From: Wenzhouxiangellaceae bacterium
GTDB lineage: Bacteria; Pseudomonadota; Gammaproteobacteria; Xanthomonadales; Wenzhouxiangellaceae
Assembly (NCBI GenBank): GCA_028289455.1
Contig: JANQPN010000043.1
Location: forward strand, 1-64,000
Direction: 5' to 3'
Length of the DNA stretch: 64,000 bases
Below, piece after piece: positions 28,089 through 37,065 of this stretch. The number at the start of each line of letters is the position of its first letter. Position 1 is the first letter of the stretch. The position numbers and the translations under genes were made by a program. The notes below the pieces were generated by a model. It had not been told where the DNA came from, made no database searches, and was given only the letters and a program-made list of their open reading frames with translations.

Positions 28089-31000
28089 ATGAAGAAGACT
28101 AGGATGGGCCTGTTGGCCCTAGGCATGGCATGCTCGCTAGGCGCTTTTATGCCGTTTAGCGCGGTAGCCCAGGATGGCGCCGCGCAGGGCGCAGGCGGAG
28201 TTGTTGACAAAGTGGTCAACAGCGGCGCAGCACTTCGGACAGGACAGTCCGCACCATTGGCAGAGTTGTTGAACATCAGGCAGCAGAATGAAGATGCCGG
28301 GCTTTTACAGCAGGCCAGACCAGGTGCGATAAATGATCACCAGACACCTGATTTTTTGAAACTGGCACCTGCCGACGTTCCTCCCGGTACCGACACAGTG
28401 CAAAATCGCAGTGGAATTTCCCCTTTGCGTGCACCAAGCACTTTACTCAGTATTCCGGGTTACTCCAATGACAGCAATGCATCAATTGGTTTGCCACGTA
28501 TTACTCCGCCGGACACCAATGGCGACGTAGGTTTGAATCACTATGTCGAATACGTCAACCTGGGTTTCATTGTATTCAACAAATCAGACGGTTCGGTAGC
28601 AGCCGGTCCATTTGCAGGCAACCTTTTCTGGCAGGGGCTTGGTGGTGTTTGTCAGAATACCAACGCCGGTGATCCAATCGTACTTTATGATCATCTGGCA
28701 GGGCGCTGGTTTTTCAGCCAGTTTACCGGTTCAGGCGGGAATGGAGTACAGTGTGTAGCAGTTTCGGCGAATGAAGACCCATTAAGCTCCTATACACAGT
28801 ACGCCTTTCAGGTCACTCCGGCGTCTTTCAATGATTACCCTCACTTTGGCCTCTGGGAAGACGGCTACTACATGATTACCCATCAGTTTGCGGGTAACAC
28901 ATTTGTGGGTACATATCTGACGGTATTTGATCGTGATGCCATTTTGGCAGGTAATGCAAATGCCAGTTTTGTACAGTTCACCAGCAGTACCAGCGGTGAC
29001 GATCTGGAATTCGGCACCATGCCGGCGCATCTGGAAGGTCCAAGTCTGCCGCCAGCCGGTACCTGTAACTACATGATCCACGCAACCGATGCACAGGCAT
29101 TTGGAGTGCCTGGTTCAGACCGTTTGCGGATGTGGGAAGCTTGTGTGGACTTCAACAATCCGGGCAGTTCCACGTTGAATCAGATCAACAGCATTGGTGT
29201 GCCTGAGTTTGATATTAATTTATGTGGATTCAGCCGTGACTGTATTTTCCAACCCAACGCACAGCGGTTGGACCCTGTTGCTGCCAACACCATGTATCGT
29301 TTTAATGTTCGCTACTTCTCCAATGAAGGCCTGCTGAAAGGTGTAATGACCAAAAACGTAGACGTTGGTGGTGATCGCGCCGGTGTTTTATGGGCAGGTG
29401 TTGATATCAACCCGCTGAACAATGCCACCGGCATCAGTGACAATGGTGACCTGCTGGGCGTGATTGATTTTAATGATGGGCTCAGCCGCTGGATGGGCAG
29501 TGGTACGCTGGATCAGGATGGCAATATCGGTATTGGTTATACCCGTTCCAGCAGCAGTTCTTTCCCGTCAATTTACTTCACCGTGCATGAGCGTGGGGTA
29601 GATGCGCCGGGCACAGTTCAGCAGGAATCAGTTTGTGTGGATGGGTCCGGTGCACACACCGGTGCCAACCGCTGGGCTGATTATGCCAGTGCCAGTATGG
29701 ATCCAGTTGATCAGTGTACTTTCTGGATTGCTAATGAATATGTGGAAACCACTGGTAACTTCAACTGGACAACCCGAGTATGTTCATTCCGCATTCCAAG
29801 CTGTGGCAGCGGTGGCCCGACCAATCAGCCGCCTAATGCAAGCTTTACCTTTAACTGTAATGATCTATCCTGCAGCTTTGACGCCAGTGGCAGCTCTGAC
29901 AGTGATGGCAGCATCGTCAGCTATGCATGGAGCTTCGGTGATGGTGGAACTGGCAGTGGCGTAACAACCAATAATGTATATGGTGCTGCGGGCACATTTA
30001 ATGTCAGCCTGACAGTAACAGATGACGATGGCGCAACCGATAATCAGGTTCAGCCGGTTACGGTAACCGATCCGCCAACCGGCAACTGCCCGGCAGGTTC
30101 TATTGACTTTAATAACTTTGCAACCACAGCCTTTGCCACTCAGGACGGCACCGGCAGTATCAATGTACTCAGTGGCGGTGAAACCCTGCAGTTGATCGGC
30201 AACCGCTGGCGCGCTTCCACCCAGACCTATACCCTGACACCTGATACGGTTGTTGAATTTGAATTCTCCAGCACTTCACAGGGTGAGATTCACGGTATCG
30301 GTATGGATGAAGACAATACCTTGACGCAGAATCGTGTATTCAGAGTATTTGGCACCCAGAATTACGGTAACGTGGTTAACCCGCAGTACACCGGCGGTGG
30401 CGCTTTCCAGAGCTACAGCATCCCTGTAGGGCAGAGCTTTACCGGCACTGGATTCCGTCTGGTATTTGTCAATGACAAGGATGCCGGCACACCGGATAAT
30501 GAAAGCCAGTTCCGTTGTGTGCGCGTATTTGAAAACGCACCTGTTAACCAGCCGCCTTCAGCCAGCTTTACGTTCAGTTGTAATGATCTGTCCTGTAGCT
30601 TTGACGCAAGTGGCAGTTCCGACAGCGACGGCAGTATTGTCAGCTACGCCTGGAACTTTGGTGACGGTGGAACAGGCACCGGTGTAACCACCAATAATGT
30701 TTATGGTGCGGGTGGTACATTTAATGTCAGTCTGACTGTAACTGATGATGATGGCGCAACCGATAATCAGGTTCAGCCAGTCACTGTAACAGACCCACCA
30801 GCAGGCAATTGCCCGGCAGGTTCGATTGATTTCAATAATTTCGCTACCACCGCGTTCTCCAATCAGGATGGCACCGGTAGCGTTAATATTCTGGATGGTG
30901 GTGACACCCTGCAGTTAATCGGTAACCGCTGGCGCGCTTCTACCCAGACTTATACCTTGACGCCTAATACTGTTGTTGAATTTGAATTCTCCAGCAGCTC

Positions 31001-31808
31001 ACAGGGTGAAATTCACGGTGTTGGTATGGATGAGGATAATGGATTGACCGCTAATCGGATTTTCCGTGTATTCGGTACTCAGGCGTTCGGTAATGCAGTG
31101 ACACCGCAATATACAGGTGGTGGTGCATTCCAGAGCTACAGCATACCGATTGGCCAAAGCTTCACCGGTAGTGGATTCCGTCTGGTATTTGTCAATGATA
31201 AAGATACCGGCACATTGGATAACGAAAGCCAGTTCCGCTGTGTACGGGTTTTTGAAGACACCGGTGGCTCCGGCCAATGCAGTGTTGAAGAAAACTTTGA
31301 AAGCGGCGCTGCCGGCTGGGGCAATGCAGGCACTGCCACCTGTTCAACAGGTGATTTTGTCCTGGGTACTCCAGGCCAGCAAAGTGCAGGTGGAACCATT
31401 ACTCAGGTTGGTGGAGATAACACCACAGGCTCGGGTTCTGCACTGTTCAGCGCTACCAATACTTCGCTCGGTGTGAATGATATTGATGGTGGCACCTGTA
31501 TCCTGTTGTCTCCTGTGTGGACAGTTAATGAAGCTTCTACGCTAGAAGCGTTCTACTTCCACGGTCAACGGGATGCCGGTGACGATGCAGGTGATTTCTT
31601 CAATCTGGAAGTCTCCACCAATGGTGGCGCCAGCTTTACATCAATCGCCAGCTTTGGTGATGTCACGAACTCGGCTGCCTGGACACCTGCAACAGCGCAG
31701 ATTCCGGCAGGGTCACAAGTTCAGCTGCGTATGCAGGCTGCTGATGGTCCCAGCACTGGAGACATCGTTGAAGCCGGTATTGATGATGTGAGTATTTGCG
31801 CGAATTAA
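28089..31808 (+). CDS. Large secreted protein with PKD domains and tandem modules
   Basis: A 1,239-residue exported protein. The ATG at 28089 is 9 nt after GGAGG and gives a clean signal peptide ending PFSAVAQ. Residues 100-560 form a beta-rich N-terminal domain with PPDTNGDVG and Cys-containing loops. Then comes a 241-residue module found twice: a PKD domain (GSSDSDGSIVSYAW, VSLTVTDDDGATDNQ) plus a beta-sandwich-like segment (TVVEFEFSS, QSYSIP, FRLVFVNDKD). The end is another beta-rich domain with paired Cys. It is likely an extracellular adhesion or hydrolase-type protein; no catalytic motif is evident. A strong terminator follows. Confidence 0.85.
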   Translation: MKKTRMGLLALGMACSLGAFMPFSAVAQDGAAQGAGGVVDKVVNSGAALRTGQSAPLAELLNIRQQNEDAGLLQQARPGAINDHQTPDFLKLAPADVPPGTDTVQNRSGISPLRAPSTLLSIPGYSNDSNASIGLPRITPPDTNGDVGLNHYVEYVNLGFIVFNKSDGSVAAGPFAGNLFWQGLGGVCQNTNAGDPIVLYDHLAGRWFFSQFTGSGGNGVQCVAVSANEDPLSSYTQYAFQVTPASFNDYPHFGLWEDGYYMITHQFAGNTFVGTYLTVFDRDAILAGNANASFVQFTSSTSGDDLEFGTMPAHLEGPSLPPAGTCNYMIHATDAQAFGVPGSDRLRMWEACVDFNNPGSSTLNQINSIGVPEFDINLCGFSRDCIFQPNAQRLDPVAANTMYRFNVRYFSNEGLLKGVMTKNVDVGGDRAGVLWAGVDINPLNNATGISDNGDLLGVIDFNDGLSRWMGSGTLDQDGNIGIGYTRSSSSSFPSIYFTVHERGVDAPGTVQQESVCVDGSGAHTGANRWADYASASMDPVDQCTFWIANEYVETTGNFNWTTRVCSFRIPSCGSGGPTNQPPNASFTFNCNDLSCSFDASGSSDSDGSIVSYAWSFGDGGTGSGVTTNNVYGAAGTFNVSLTVTDDDGATDNQVQPVTVTDPPTGNCPAGSIDFNNFATTAFATQDGTGSINVLSGGETLQLIGNRWRASTQTYTLTPDTVVEFEFSSTSQGEIHGIGMDEDNTLTQNRVFRVFGTQNYGNVVNPQYTGGGAFQSYSIPVGQSFTGTGFRLVFVNDKDAGTPDNESQFRCVRVFENAPVNQPPSASFTFSCNDLSCSFDASGSSDSDGSIVSYAWNFGDGGTGTGVTTNNVYGAGGTFNVSLTVTDDDGATDNQVQPVTVTDPPAGNCPAGSIDFNNFATTAFSNQDGTGSVNILDGGDTLQLIGNRWRASTQTYTLTPNTVVEFEFSSSSQGEIHGVGMDEDNGLTANRIFRVFGTQAFGNAVTPQYTGGGAFQSYSIPIGQSFTGSGFRLVFVNDKDTGTLDNESQFRCVRVFEDTGGSGQCSVEENFESGAAGWGNAGTATCSTGDFVLGTPGQQSAGGTITQVGGDNTTGSGSALFSATNTSLGVNDIDGGTCILLSPVWTVNEASTLEAFYFHGQRDAGDDAGDFFNLEVSTNGGASFTSIASFGDVTNSAAWTPATAQIPAGSQVQLRMQAADGPSTGDIVEAGIDDVSICAN
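29823..31268 (+). repeat. Two tandem 723-bp coding repeats
   Basis: Positions 29823-30545 and 30546-31268 are direct repeats of about 723 bp encoding 241 residues each (PKD domain plus beta-sandwich segment). Long runs of protein sequence are identical between copies, while synonymous sites differ, for example in the CAGCCGCCT-linked openings. This indicates intragenic duplication followed by divergence under selection. Confidence 0.9.
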
Positions 31809-31839
31809 TTTAGTCAATTAATTCAAGAGGGATAGTTAA

Positions 31840-31867
31840 GCGCCGGGCACTGCCCGGCGCTTTTTTT
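31840..31867 (+). terminator. Strong rho-independent terminator
   Basis: GCGCCGGGCA-C-TGCCCGGCGC is a perfect 10-bp GC-rich stem followed by seven T residues, 31 nt after the stop of the PKD protein. Confidence 0.95.
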
Positions 31868-31957
31868 GCTGATTAAATTGAATTTATGATAAGAATTATG
31901 CCGGTAACTATAAAATTGGCTAGAGTATTAAATAATAAATATACACCTGGTTATAGT

Positions 31958-32335
31958 TTAATCTTCGTCATCCGGTGGAGGTACATTAGTTACCTGGGGG
32001 TCACAATTGATAATATCCCCAGTCAATGTGTCTTCTACCAATATGGTTAATGCAATAAGTTCATTGATGTTTTTGTATGCATCAGTCATTGAAAATGAAC
32101 TATCTGTCAACTGGAAGTCAGACATTTCATTATTAGGATCACAAATAGCAAAACTGTGTATCACAAAGCGCTTATCTCCAGGCCCGTTTAAGTTATAGGT
32201 AATTCGTGTATCGCTGGCTGATACCAGTGCAAAATCCGGAGTGTAACTATAGAAATATTTACCGTCATTGGCATTCCCCCCTTGGTTGACAAATGCGACG
32301 TTCAGCGCAATGTTGATGGATTCATTAATAGACAT
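31958..32335 (-). CDS. Small protein, paralogue A (CDPQVTNVPPPD tail)
   Basis: A 125-residue protein, started at the ATG at 32335 with GGGAGG six nt upstream (the longer frame to 32380 is rejected). It is beta-rich and has no signal peptide. It shares with the gene at 32735 the segments GGNA-(N/D)-G-(K/R)-YFY-(S/N)-YTPDF, ITY-x-L, the C-D-P pair in the middle and the C-terminal CDPQVTNVPPPD, here extended by DED. It may belong to what NCBI names the DP-EP family; that is from memory and uncertain. It lies downstream of the NTPase operon, separated from paralogue B by about 400 nt. Confidence 0.72.
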   Translation of the reverse strand: MSINESINIALNVAFVNQGGNANDGKYFYSYTPDFALVSASDTRITYNLNGPGDKRFVIHSFAICDPNNEMSDFQLTDSSFSMTDAYKNINELIALTILVEDTLTGDIINCDPQVTNVPPPDDED

Positions 32336-32577
32336 GTGTCGCCTCCCATTTTTTGGATTTACAGGAACATGCATATACAAATGTGTTGAAATGTACGGGC
32401 TATCCTTGGCCCCATAATAGGTTTTTGCTTATCCTTATGCTGCGAAGTTGTTCAACCCTTTTTAAGTATATTGCGATAAGCATCATACACTCATTTATCC
32501 TGTGTTAACAAATATAACTGACAGTGCCAGTGATGTCGGCAGGGCAATGAATAAAAGTGGTAAAGCTTTATGAGTGG

Positions 32578-32597
32578 AGTGGCGTAAGCCACTTTTT
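32578..32597 (+). terminator. Terminator-like hairpin on the + strand
   Basis: AGTGGC-GTAA-GCCACT followed by TTTT. Its orientation is + although both flanking genes are on the minus strand, so it may be a remnant, a small-RNA terminator, or an antisense stop. Confidence 0.4.
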
Positions 32598-32662
32598 ATG
32601 TTAATGCTAAACTTAGTTGCAATGTTTCTAAGAATCTACAATTAAGGCATTTTGAATATGAA

Positions 32663-32690
32663 ATTAACGGCTGATTTATCAGCCGTTAAT
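32663..32690 (-). terminator. Perfect 13-bp palindrome after paralogue B
   Basis: ATTAACGGCTGAT-TT-ATCAGCCGTTAAT is a perfect inverted repeat starting 45 nt downstream of the stop of the 32735 gene in the minus direction. It probably ends or stabilises the upstream transcript. A U-rich but interrupted stretch follows in that direction. Confidence 0.55.
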
Positions 32691-32734
32691 ATTAATTGAA
32701 TAAAGCTATCTCATATTTCAATATAAGGAAACGC

Positions 32735-33103
32735 TTAATCCGGTGGTGGAACGTTTGTCACTTGTGGATCGCAATCGATGATTACGCCAGTTTCGTTGTC
32801 CTTAACTAATATAGACAATATGATCACTTGATTTTCTTCCGAGCAATGGTCCATCATGGAAAGTACACCACCTTCAAGATTTACATCATACATTTGGTTG
32901 GTAGGGTCACACAGGGCATAACTGTAGATACTGAATCTGGTTGCGCTTTTTGAGTCCAATGCATAGGTTATTGCTGTATCTTTGTCATCAACCTGCACAA
33001 AATCAGGCGTGTAATTATAGAAATATCTACCATTTCTGGCATTTCCCCCGTGTCCTACATAAGATACTGTAAGTGTTACAGCGACTGGGTCGTTTTGCGA
33101 CAT
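32735..33103 (-). CDS. Small protein, paralogue B (CDPQVTNVPPPD tail)
   Basis: A 122-residue protein without signal peptide, clearly paralogous to the one at 31958: GHGGNARNGRYFYNYTPDF, ITYAL, ALCDPTNQMYDV and the ending IIDCDPQVTNVPPPD. Its ATG is preceded by GGAGAA and overlaps the last 28 nt of the NTPase gene, so translation is probably coupled to it. Being fused in expression to a sensor-type NTPase suggests a partner, ligand or effector role; function unknown. Confidence 0.78.
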   Translation of the reverse strand: MSQNDPVAVTLTVSYVGHGGNARNGRYFYNYTPDFVQVDDKDTAITYALDSKSATRFSIYSYALCDPTNQMYDVNLEGGVLSMMDHCSEENQVIILSILVKDNETGVIIDCDPQVTNVPPPD

Positions 33104-36100
33104 ATGTTGTTCTCCAGTTTGTTATAAAAGTAAGTGCCCAATAGCGCTGGTTTGTACCCCATACTTTCAAATTGTTTAACCAAATCATCAATTTCAAAGT
33201 TGAGATTGGATTTGGCCTTAAGTAACGGGCTGAGTATGCGTGTGTCCTTGCTTTCAGCAGCTATTGGTTCCAGGATTTCCATAGACGAACGCCATAAATT
33301 TGCGGCTGTTGATCTATCTGATTCACATACCCATTCACCTTTTGTGATTAGAATTTCAGCTAATAATATACGAGTTAATGTATCTTTGTCATTGCTTTGA
33401 TATAGCTGTTGTGTGTTTGCCAGAGTTTCATTTATAAGCTGTTCAGCTTCCGTTGTTTCACGTAATTGATACATGATTTGAGCCAGCCTATGCTGAGTAT
33501 TTAATAATGATCGCTGCCATTCAATGTTTCTGCTGTTAGAAGTGGTCAGCTGCTGCATTACTTCATGAGAATGTTCAAGTTGCTGCTTAGCTAAATTGAA
33601 TTGGGATAGTTTATAATAGGTCCAGCCATAATCAATTAATAAGTAGGCGTAAACTCTTAACCATTCTTTATTGCTGGGGTCGATATCTATTAAGGACTGC
33701 ATTTGCTGTATGGCTGTTTGAAAAATATCCACAGCCTTTTCCGGGCTATCCAGTTCGCTAAGTATTCTGCCTGAGTTTAATTTTGCAACTATCAGTCTGT
33801 AGAGAACTTGAGTGTTATCTTGATCAGCCATAAAAAGACTGTCCATTAAATCAATTTCCTCTTGGAAATAATCACTGGCTTTGTCAAGCAAGCCGGTCCT
33901 TTGGGCTGTCCTGGCAGTCCAGGAGTAGCTGTCTGCAAGTTCAATCGCAAGCGCTGTATCACCAGGTCGTGCTGTTAGCACTTGCTGTTTTAGATCTGTT
34001 GATTGCTCAAAATAGATGGTTGCGTCATTTAGTTGCCGGTTTGCATTGGCAAGAGTTCCAAGATTATTCCAGGCATATGACAACTCCATCTTGGCATCTA
34101 GGTTTTCCGGCTCAAGATCTACCCATTGTTGTGCATGGTCTTTATAACCCTGCCATTCCTGAGCGGCATCATCCAGGTTGTGTTCCAGATAGTTGAGATA
34201 ACCCAGCCAGTATTTGGCATTTCCTGCCTGCAGCAGAGTAGGGCCATGTGCAGGTCGTTCCTGGATCAGATTCTCAAGAATATCATTGGCTTCCGAAAAA
34301 GCTGCCTCTGCTTCGGTAGATTCCGCTTGAGTAATTCGTATTTCTCCAATCTGGATAAGTGCATTGGCACGCAATAATTGTGTTTCCTGATTGGCATCAC
34401 TGGTATCTTGAGAGCCCAGGTAACGCATGGCTTCATCACCAACCACATCCAGCAGGTTCAGACGGCCCAATGGTCTCAGACGATCCATAAGGTCCCCAAG
34501 CATAAAGCCGACCAGATTTTCGGCTTGGGCCTGCCGTTCTACGGCTGTTTTTCTGGCATCGTTGGCGATCACACTGGCAACCCCCGCAACTATGCCCAAA
34601 GCTGTCACCGTTGCAATGGCCAGATTGCGGAGCTGAGTGCGCCGGCTGGCGCGCTTGATGGATGCCTGGATAAACGTTTTATCGTTATCGTCCAGCTGAA
34701 TCCGATGACTGTCTGATAATAATCTGGCTTCCAGCAATGGTTTGCCACTTCCGAGTAGATAATCTGAAGAGCAATCTTCATCCAGCCAGCGTTGGGAAGC
34801 TGTCGACAGGTTGGCATAGGAGCGTAACAGCTCGCGGTTGTTGTCGATCCAATCGCGGGCTCTTGGCCAGTGCACAAATAATGCTTCGTGGGTAACCGAG
34901 ATGGTATGCCGGTTATTGCTGTATTCACTGATCAGCAACCTTGAATCGATCAGTGCCTGGGCCAGCTGCTGTTCATTGGGATCGTCAATCTTATCCCAGT
35001 CGGCTGACCGGGAAGACACTGTTTCATCGTCTCGCTGCATGACCAGGCGGCCCAGCAGGCTGTCCAGGCTGTTTTGAGCCGGTTGATCAAGTGCCTGGAC
35101 CACAGATTCCACTTTCTGGCTCAGGGCTCCCTGCAGCCCCCCCATATCGTGGTATGCAGCAAAGCACAGGCAGTTATTCTCATCTCGATTGAGGTAAAGC
35201 TCATTCAGCGTATATTGCAGTAGCGGCAGGATGTCGGGGTGTGTAATCGCATCATCGCGAATCTGATCATCCAGCCATATCAGGGTTTCCTGATCCTGCT
35301 CAAATGTCAGGCCTGCAGCAAGGGCCGGGTTGCGGATCATCTCCGATATTTCCCCGGATGTCGGCGGTAAGATATCCAGCTGCCCGTTACCGCTTTTGAG
35401 CTCGGTGATATGCCGCAGGCGGGTAATTTCCTGGTAAAAGTCATTTCTGGATGCAGCCAGCACCAATACTTTGCCGGAATGCACCAGTTCAGCAAGGACA
35501 TCCATAAAATGATTTCTTGCCGATTCAGTGATTTCCGGGTTGGCACAAAGCTTTTCAAACTGATCGACAACCATGCACAACAGGGTAGTGGTTGACTCTG
35601 GAATGTGGTGAACAAAACGGTAACGATTCAGTGCCCGATCCAGCTGTTCGATCAATTCATCGTATTGCTCATTCCGCAGCCACTGTTCCAAATCCGGTCG
35701 CTGGTTGTCGGAAAATATCGGTTTGTTATCTATGTCCCATTGGCTTATCGCGTCAACCATCGCCATGACCGGATCATCAGCCTGTTGCCCGCCCATATTG
35801 AGGGTAACGTTACTGACGCCCAGAATATCCTCGGTACCGTGCTCTGCTGTTAGTAAAGGTAAGATTCCAGCATGAATTAATGAGGTTTTCCCAGAGCCGC
35901 TGGGACCCAAAATCAGGACAAACGGCAGTACATCCTGTACCTGGTGTTTGATGCGTGTAGTCAGTCCGGCGATGGCTTCGCCTCTGCCAAAGAAGATACC
36001 CGCATGACGGCTATCGAATGCTTCCAGTCCAAGATAGGGAGAACCATCTGACCAGGTAACCTGTGACTTGGGGCGGTGCTCACCATCCGGGAATGAAACC

Positions 36101-36411
36101 GGTGCTATCAGTCGGTAACCCCGTTTTCGGATGGTTTCTATGTATTCAGGTTGGGATGCCTTGTCTTTCAGCGCTTTGCGCAGTTGAGCAATGGCTTTGT
36201 GGACTGGATTGTCACCATAAAAAGTCCCGGCCCAGCACTCGTTCAGCAACTGTTCGCTGGTCAGAATGGTGTTGGGGTTTTCTGCCATGTACAGCAGCAC
36301 TTCCATGGCGCGTGGTTCCACCACAGATCTTCTATCCCCGCTTTCAAAGGCATTTTCAGATGGCTTGACCAGCCACTCACCTAAGCGGAAGTAAGAGGTC
36401 GACCCTGACAT
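33076..36411 (-). CDS. Winged-helix / STAND-like NTPase / TPR regulator
   Basis: A 1,111-residue protein from the ATG at 36411 (a TTG at 36435 is the only longer start). Domains in order: an OmpR/CadC-type winged helix (1-105: YFRLGEWLVKPSEN, IRKRGYRLIAPVSFP); a P-loop NTPase with Walker A GPSGSGKT at 169-176 and a Walker B-like TTLLCMVVDQFEKL with Asp283; an alpha-helical region with VTHEALFVHWPRA; one transmembrane helix (about 596-615); and TPR-type helices (about 640-1060). The membrane helix places the DNA-binding and NTPase parts in the cytosol and the TPRs outside. It resembles nSTAND-type signalling NTPases. Two small paralogous genes follow, the first overlapping it. Confidence 0.88.
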   Translation of the reverse strand: MSGSTSYFRLGEWLVKPSENAFESGDRRSVVEPRAMEVLLYMAENPNTILTSEQLLNECWAGTFYGDNPVHKAIAQLRKALKDKASQPEYIETIRKRGYRLIAPVSFPDGEHRPKSQVTWSDGSPYLGLEAFDSRHAGIFFGRGEAIAGLTTRIKHQVQDVLPFVLILGPSGSGKTSLIHAGILPLLTAEHGTEDILGVSNVTLNMGGQQADDPVMAMVDAISQWDIDNKPIFSDNQRPDLEQWLRNEQYDELIEQLDRALNRYRFVHHIPESTTTLLCMVVDQFEKLCANPEITESARNHFMDVLAELVHSGKVLVLAASRNDFYQEITRLRHITELKSGNGQLDILPPTSGEISEMIRNPALAAGLTFEQDQETLIWLDDQIRDDAITHPDILPLLQYTLNELYLNRDENNCLCFAAYHDMGGLQGALSQKVESVVQALDQPAQNSLDSLLGRLVMQRDDETVSSRSADWDKIDDPNEQQLAQALIDSRLLISEYSNNRHTISVTHEALFVHWPRARDWIDNNRELLRSYANLSTASQRWLDEDCSSDYLLGSGKPLLEARLLSDSHRIQLDDNDKTFIQASIKRASRRTQLRNLAIATVTALGIVAGVASVIANDARKTAVERQAQAENLVGFMLGDLMDRLRPLGRLNLLDVVGDEAMRYLGSQDTSDANQETQLLRANALIQIGEIRITQAESTEAEAAFSEANDILENLIQERPAHGPTLLQAGNAKYWLGYLNYLEHNLDDAAQEWQGYKDHAQQWVDLEPENLDAKMELSYAWNNLGTLANANRQLNDATIYFEQSTDLKQQVLTARPGDTALAIELADSYSWTARTAQRTGLLDKASDYFQEEIDLMDSLFMADQDNTQVLYRLIVAKLNSGRILSELDSPEKAVDIFQTAIQQMQSLIDIDPSNKEWLRVYAYLLIDYGWTYYKLSQFNLAKQQLEHSHEVMQQLTTSNSRNIEWQRSLLNTQHRLAQIMYQLRETTEAEQLINETLANTQQLYQSNDKDTLTRILLAEILITKGEWVCESDRSTAANLWRSSMEILEPIAAESKDTRILSPLLKAKSNLNFEIDDLVKQFESMGYKPALLGTYFYNKLENNICRKTTQSL

Positions 36412-36886
36412 CCGTCTGCAACTCCCATCGTTCAAGGCCGAAGTATAGCTTGCCGGACAAGCATATGGCTAATCGATATGTCCCGGAACAGGGAAAACTC
36501 TAACGCTGGAATTAGAACAACAATTGGGCAGTGAAACTGAGGCAAATCAGTCGGCATTATTTGAATTGTTACAGATTATTGCAGTTCAGCCCGTATTAAC
36601 CAGTCAATGGTATCTGTATTTCAGCTGTAAAACCGCTGAATCAGCTGAATTGATGGACTGAATTCAAGCAACAGGCAAGCGTTTCAAGTCAAATTACTTA
36701 AACGCTAGATCGATTTTAAATCATTGAAAATAAAGCATTTATATTTATTCCCAACATCGGAAGGTTTCCGGAAGGTTAGCAGCCCCGGGTATTGCAACAC
36801 TGTAGCCACCTTAAGTCATGTGCAGCAAACATTCTAAATATGACATGAGGTGTTGGGAGGAGAAAAAAGGGGGTTGAAGAGCGTTT

Positions 36887-36919
36887 GGGGACCTAGGGGG
36901 GACTGGGGAGCCAAAGGGG
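36887..36919 (+). other. Canonical G-quadruplex motif
   Basis: Four G-runs of at least four bases (GGGG, GGGGGG, GGGG, GGGG) separated by loops of 5, 3 and 7 nt. Two further GGGGG runs follow at 36936 and 36944. The wider tract 36851-36970 is strongly purine-biased on the + strand. Confidence 0.8.
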
Positions 36920-37028
36920 TTCAAGGGACCGACAAGGGGGAAAGGGGGACTTTGAACAGCAAAGGAGGGCTATCGGAAATTGATGAAGTGCCGGTAGCGG
37001 CCTCGGGGAAAGGCCAAAGGGAAGAAAT

Positions 37029-37058
37029 AGGTGGGCCGGCACGGGCCCACCTTTTTTA
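37029..37058. terminator. Bidirectional terminator
   Basis: AGGTGGGCC-loop-GGCCCACCT stem (37029-37052) followed by TTTTTT on the + strand, 8 nt beyond the stop of the minus-strand BNR gene. On the minus strand the stem is preceded by an A-run and followed by ATTTCTT, so it can serve that gene too. Confidence 0.8.
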
Positions 37059-37065
37059 TGTGCGC

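Larger units (their letters stand above)
32336..32734. other. Gene-free 399-nt spacer between the paralogues
   Basis: AT-rich, no credible ORF. It contains two inverted repeats, listed separately (32578-32597 and 32663-32690). The part next to 32335 should hold the promoter of paralogue A, but I see no convincing -35/-10 pair. Confidence 0.6.
36412..37065. other. Gene-free 654-nt stretch with a G-rich tract
   Basis: No convincing gene. Contents: a startless open frame at 36474-36660 that could be a gene remnant (reads PGTGKTLTLELEQQLGSE early on); direct repeats GGAAGGTT near 36760-36780; an extremely G-rich + strand tract at 36851-36970; and a bidirectional terminator at 37029-37058. The promoter of the winged-helix protein should lie at the left end. 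Confidence 0.6.

Noticed and set aside
29823..31268. Long direct repeats considered as insertion-sequence ends or a recombination footprint
   Set aside because: The repeats are coding, in frame and lie within one gene; no transposase or target-site duplication.
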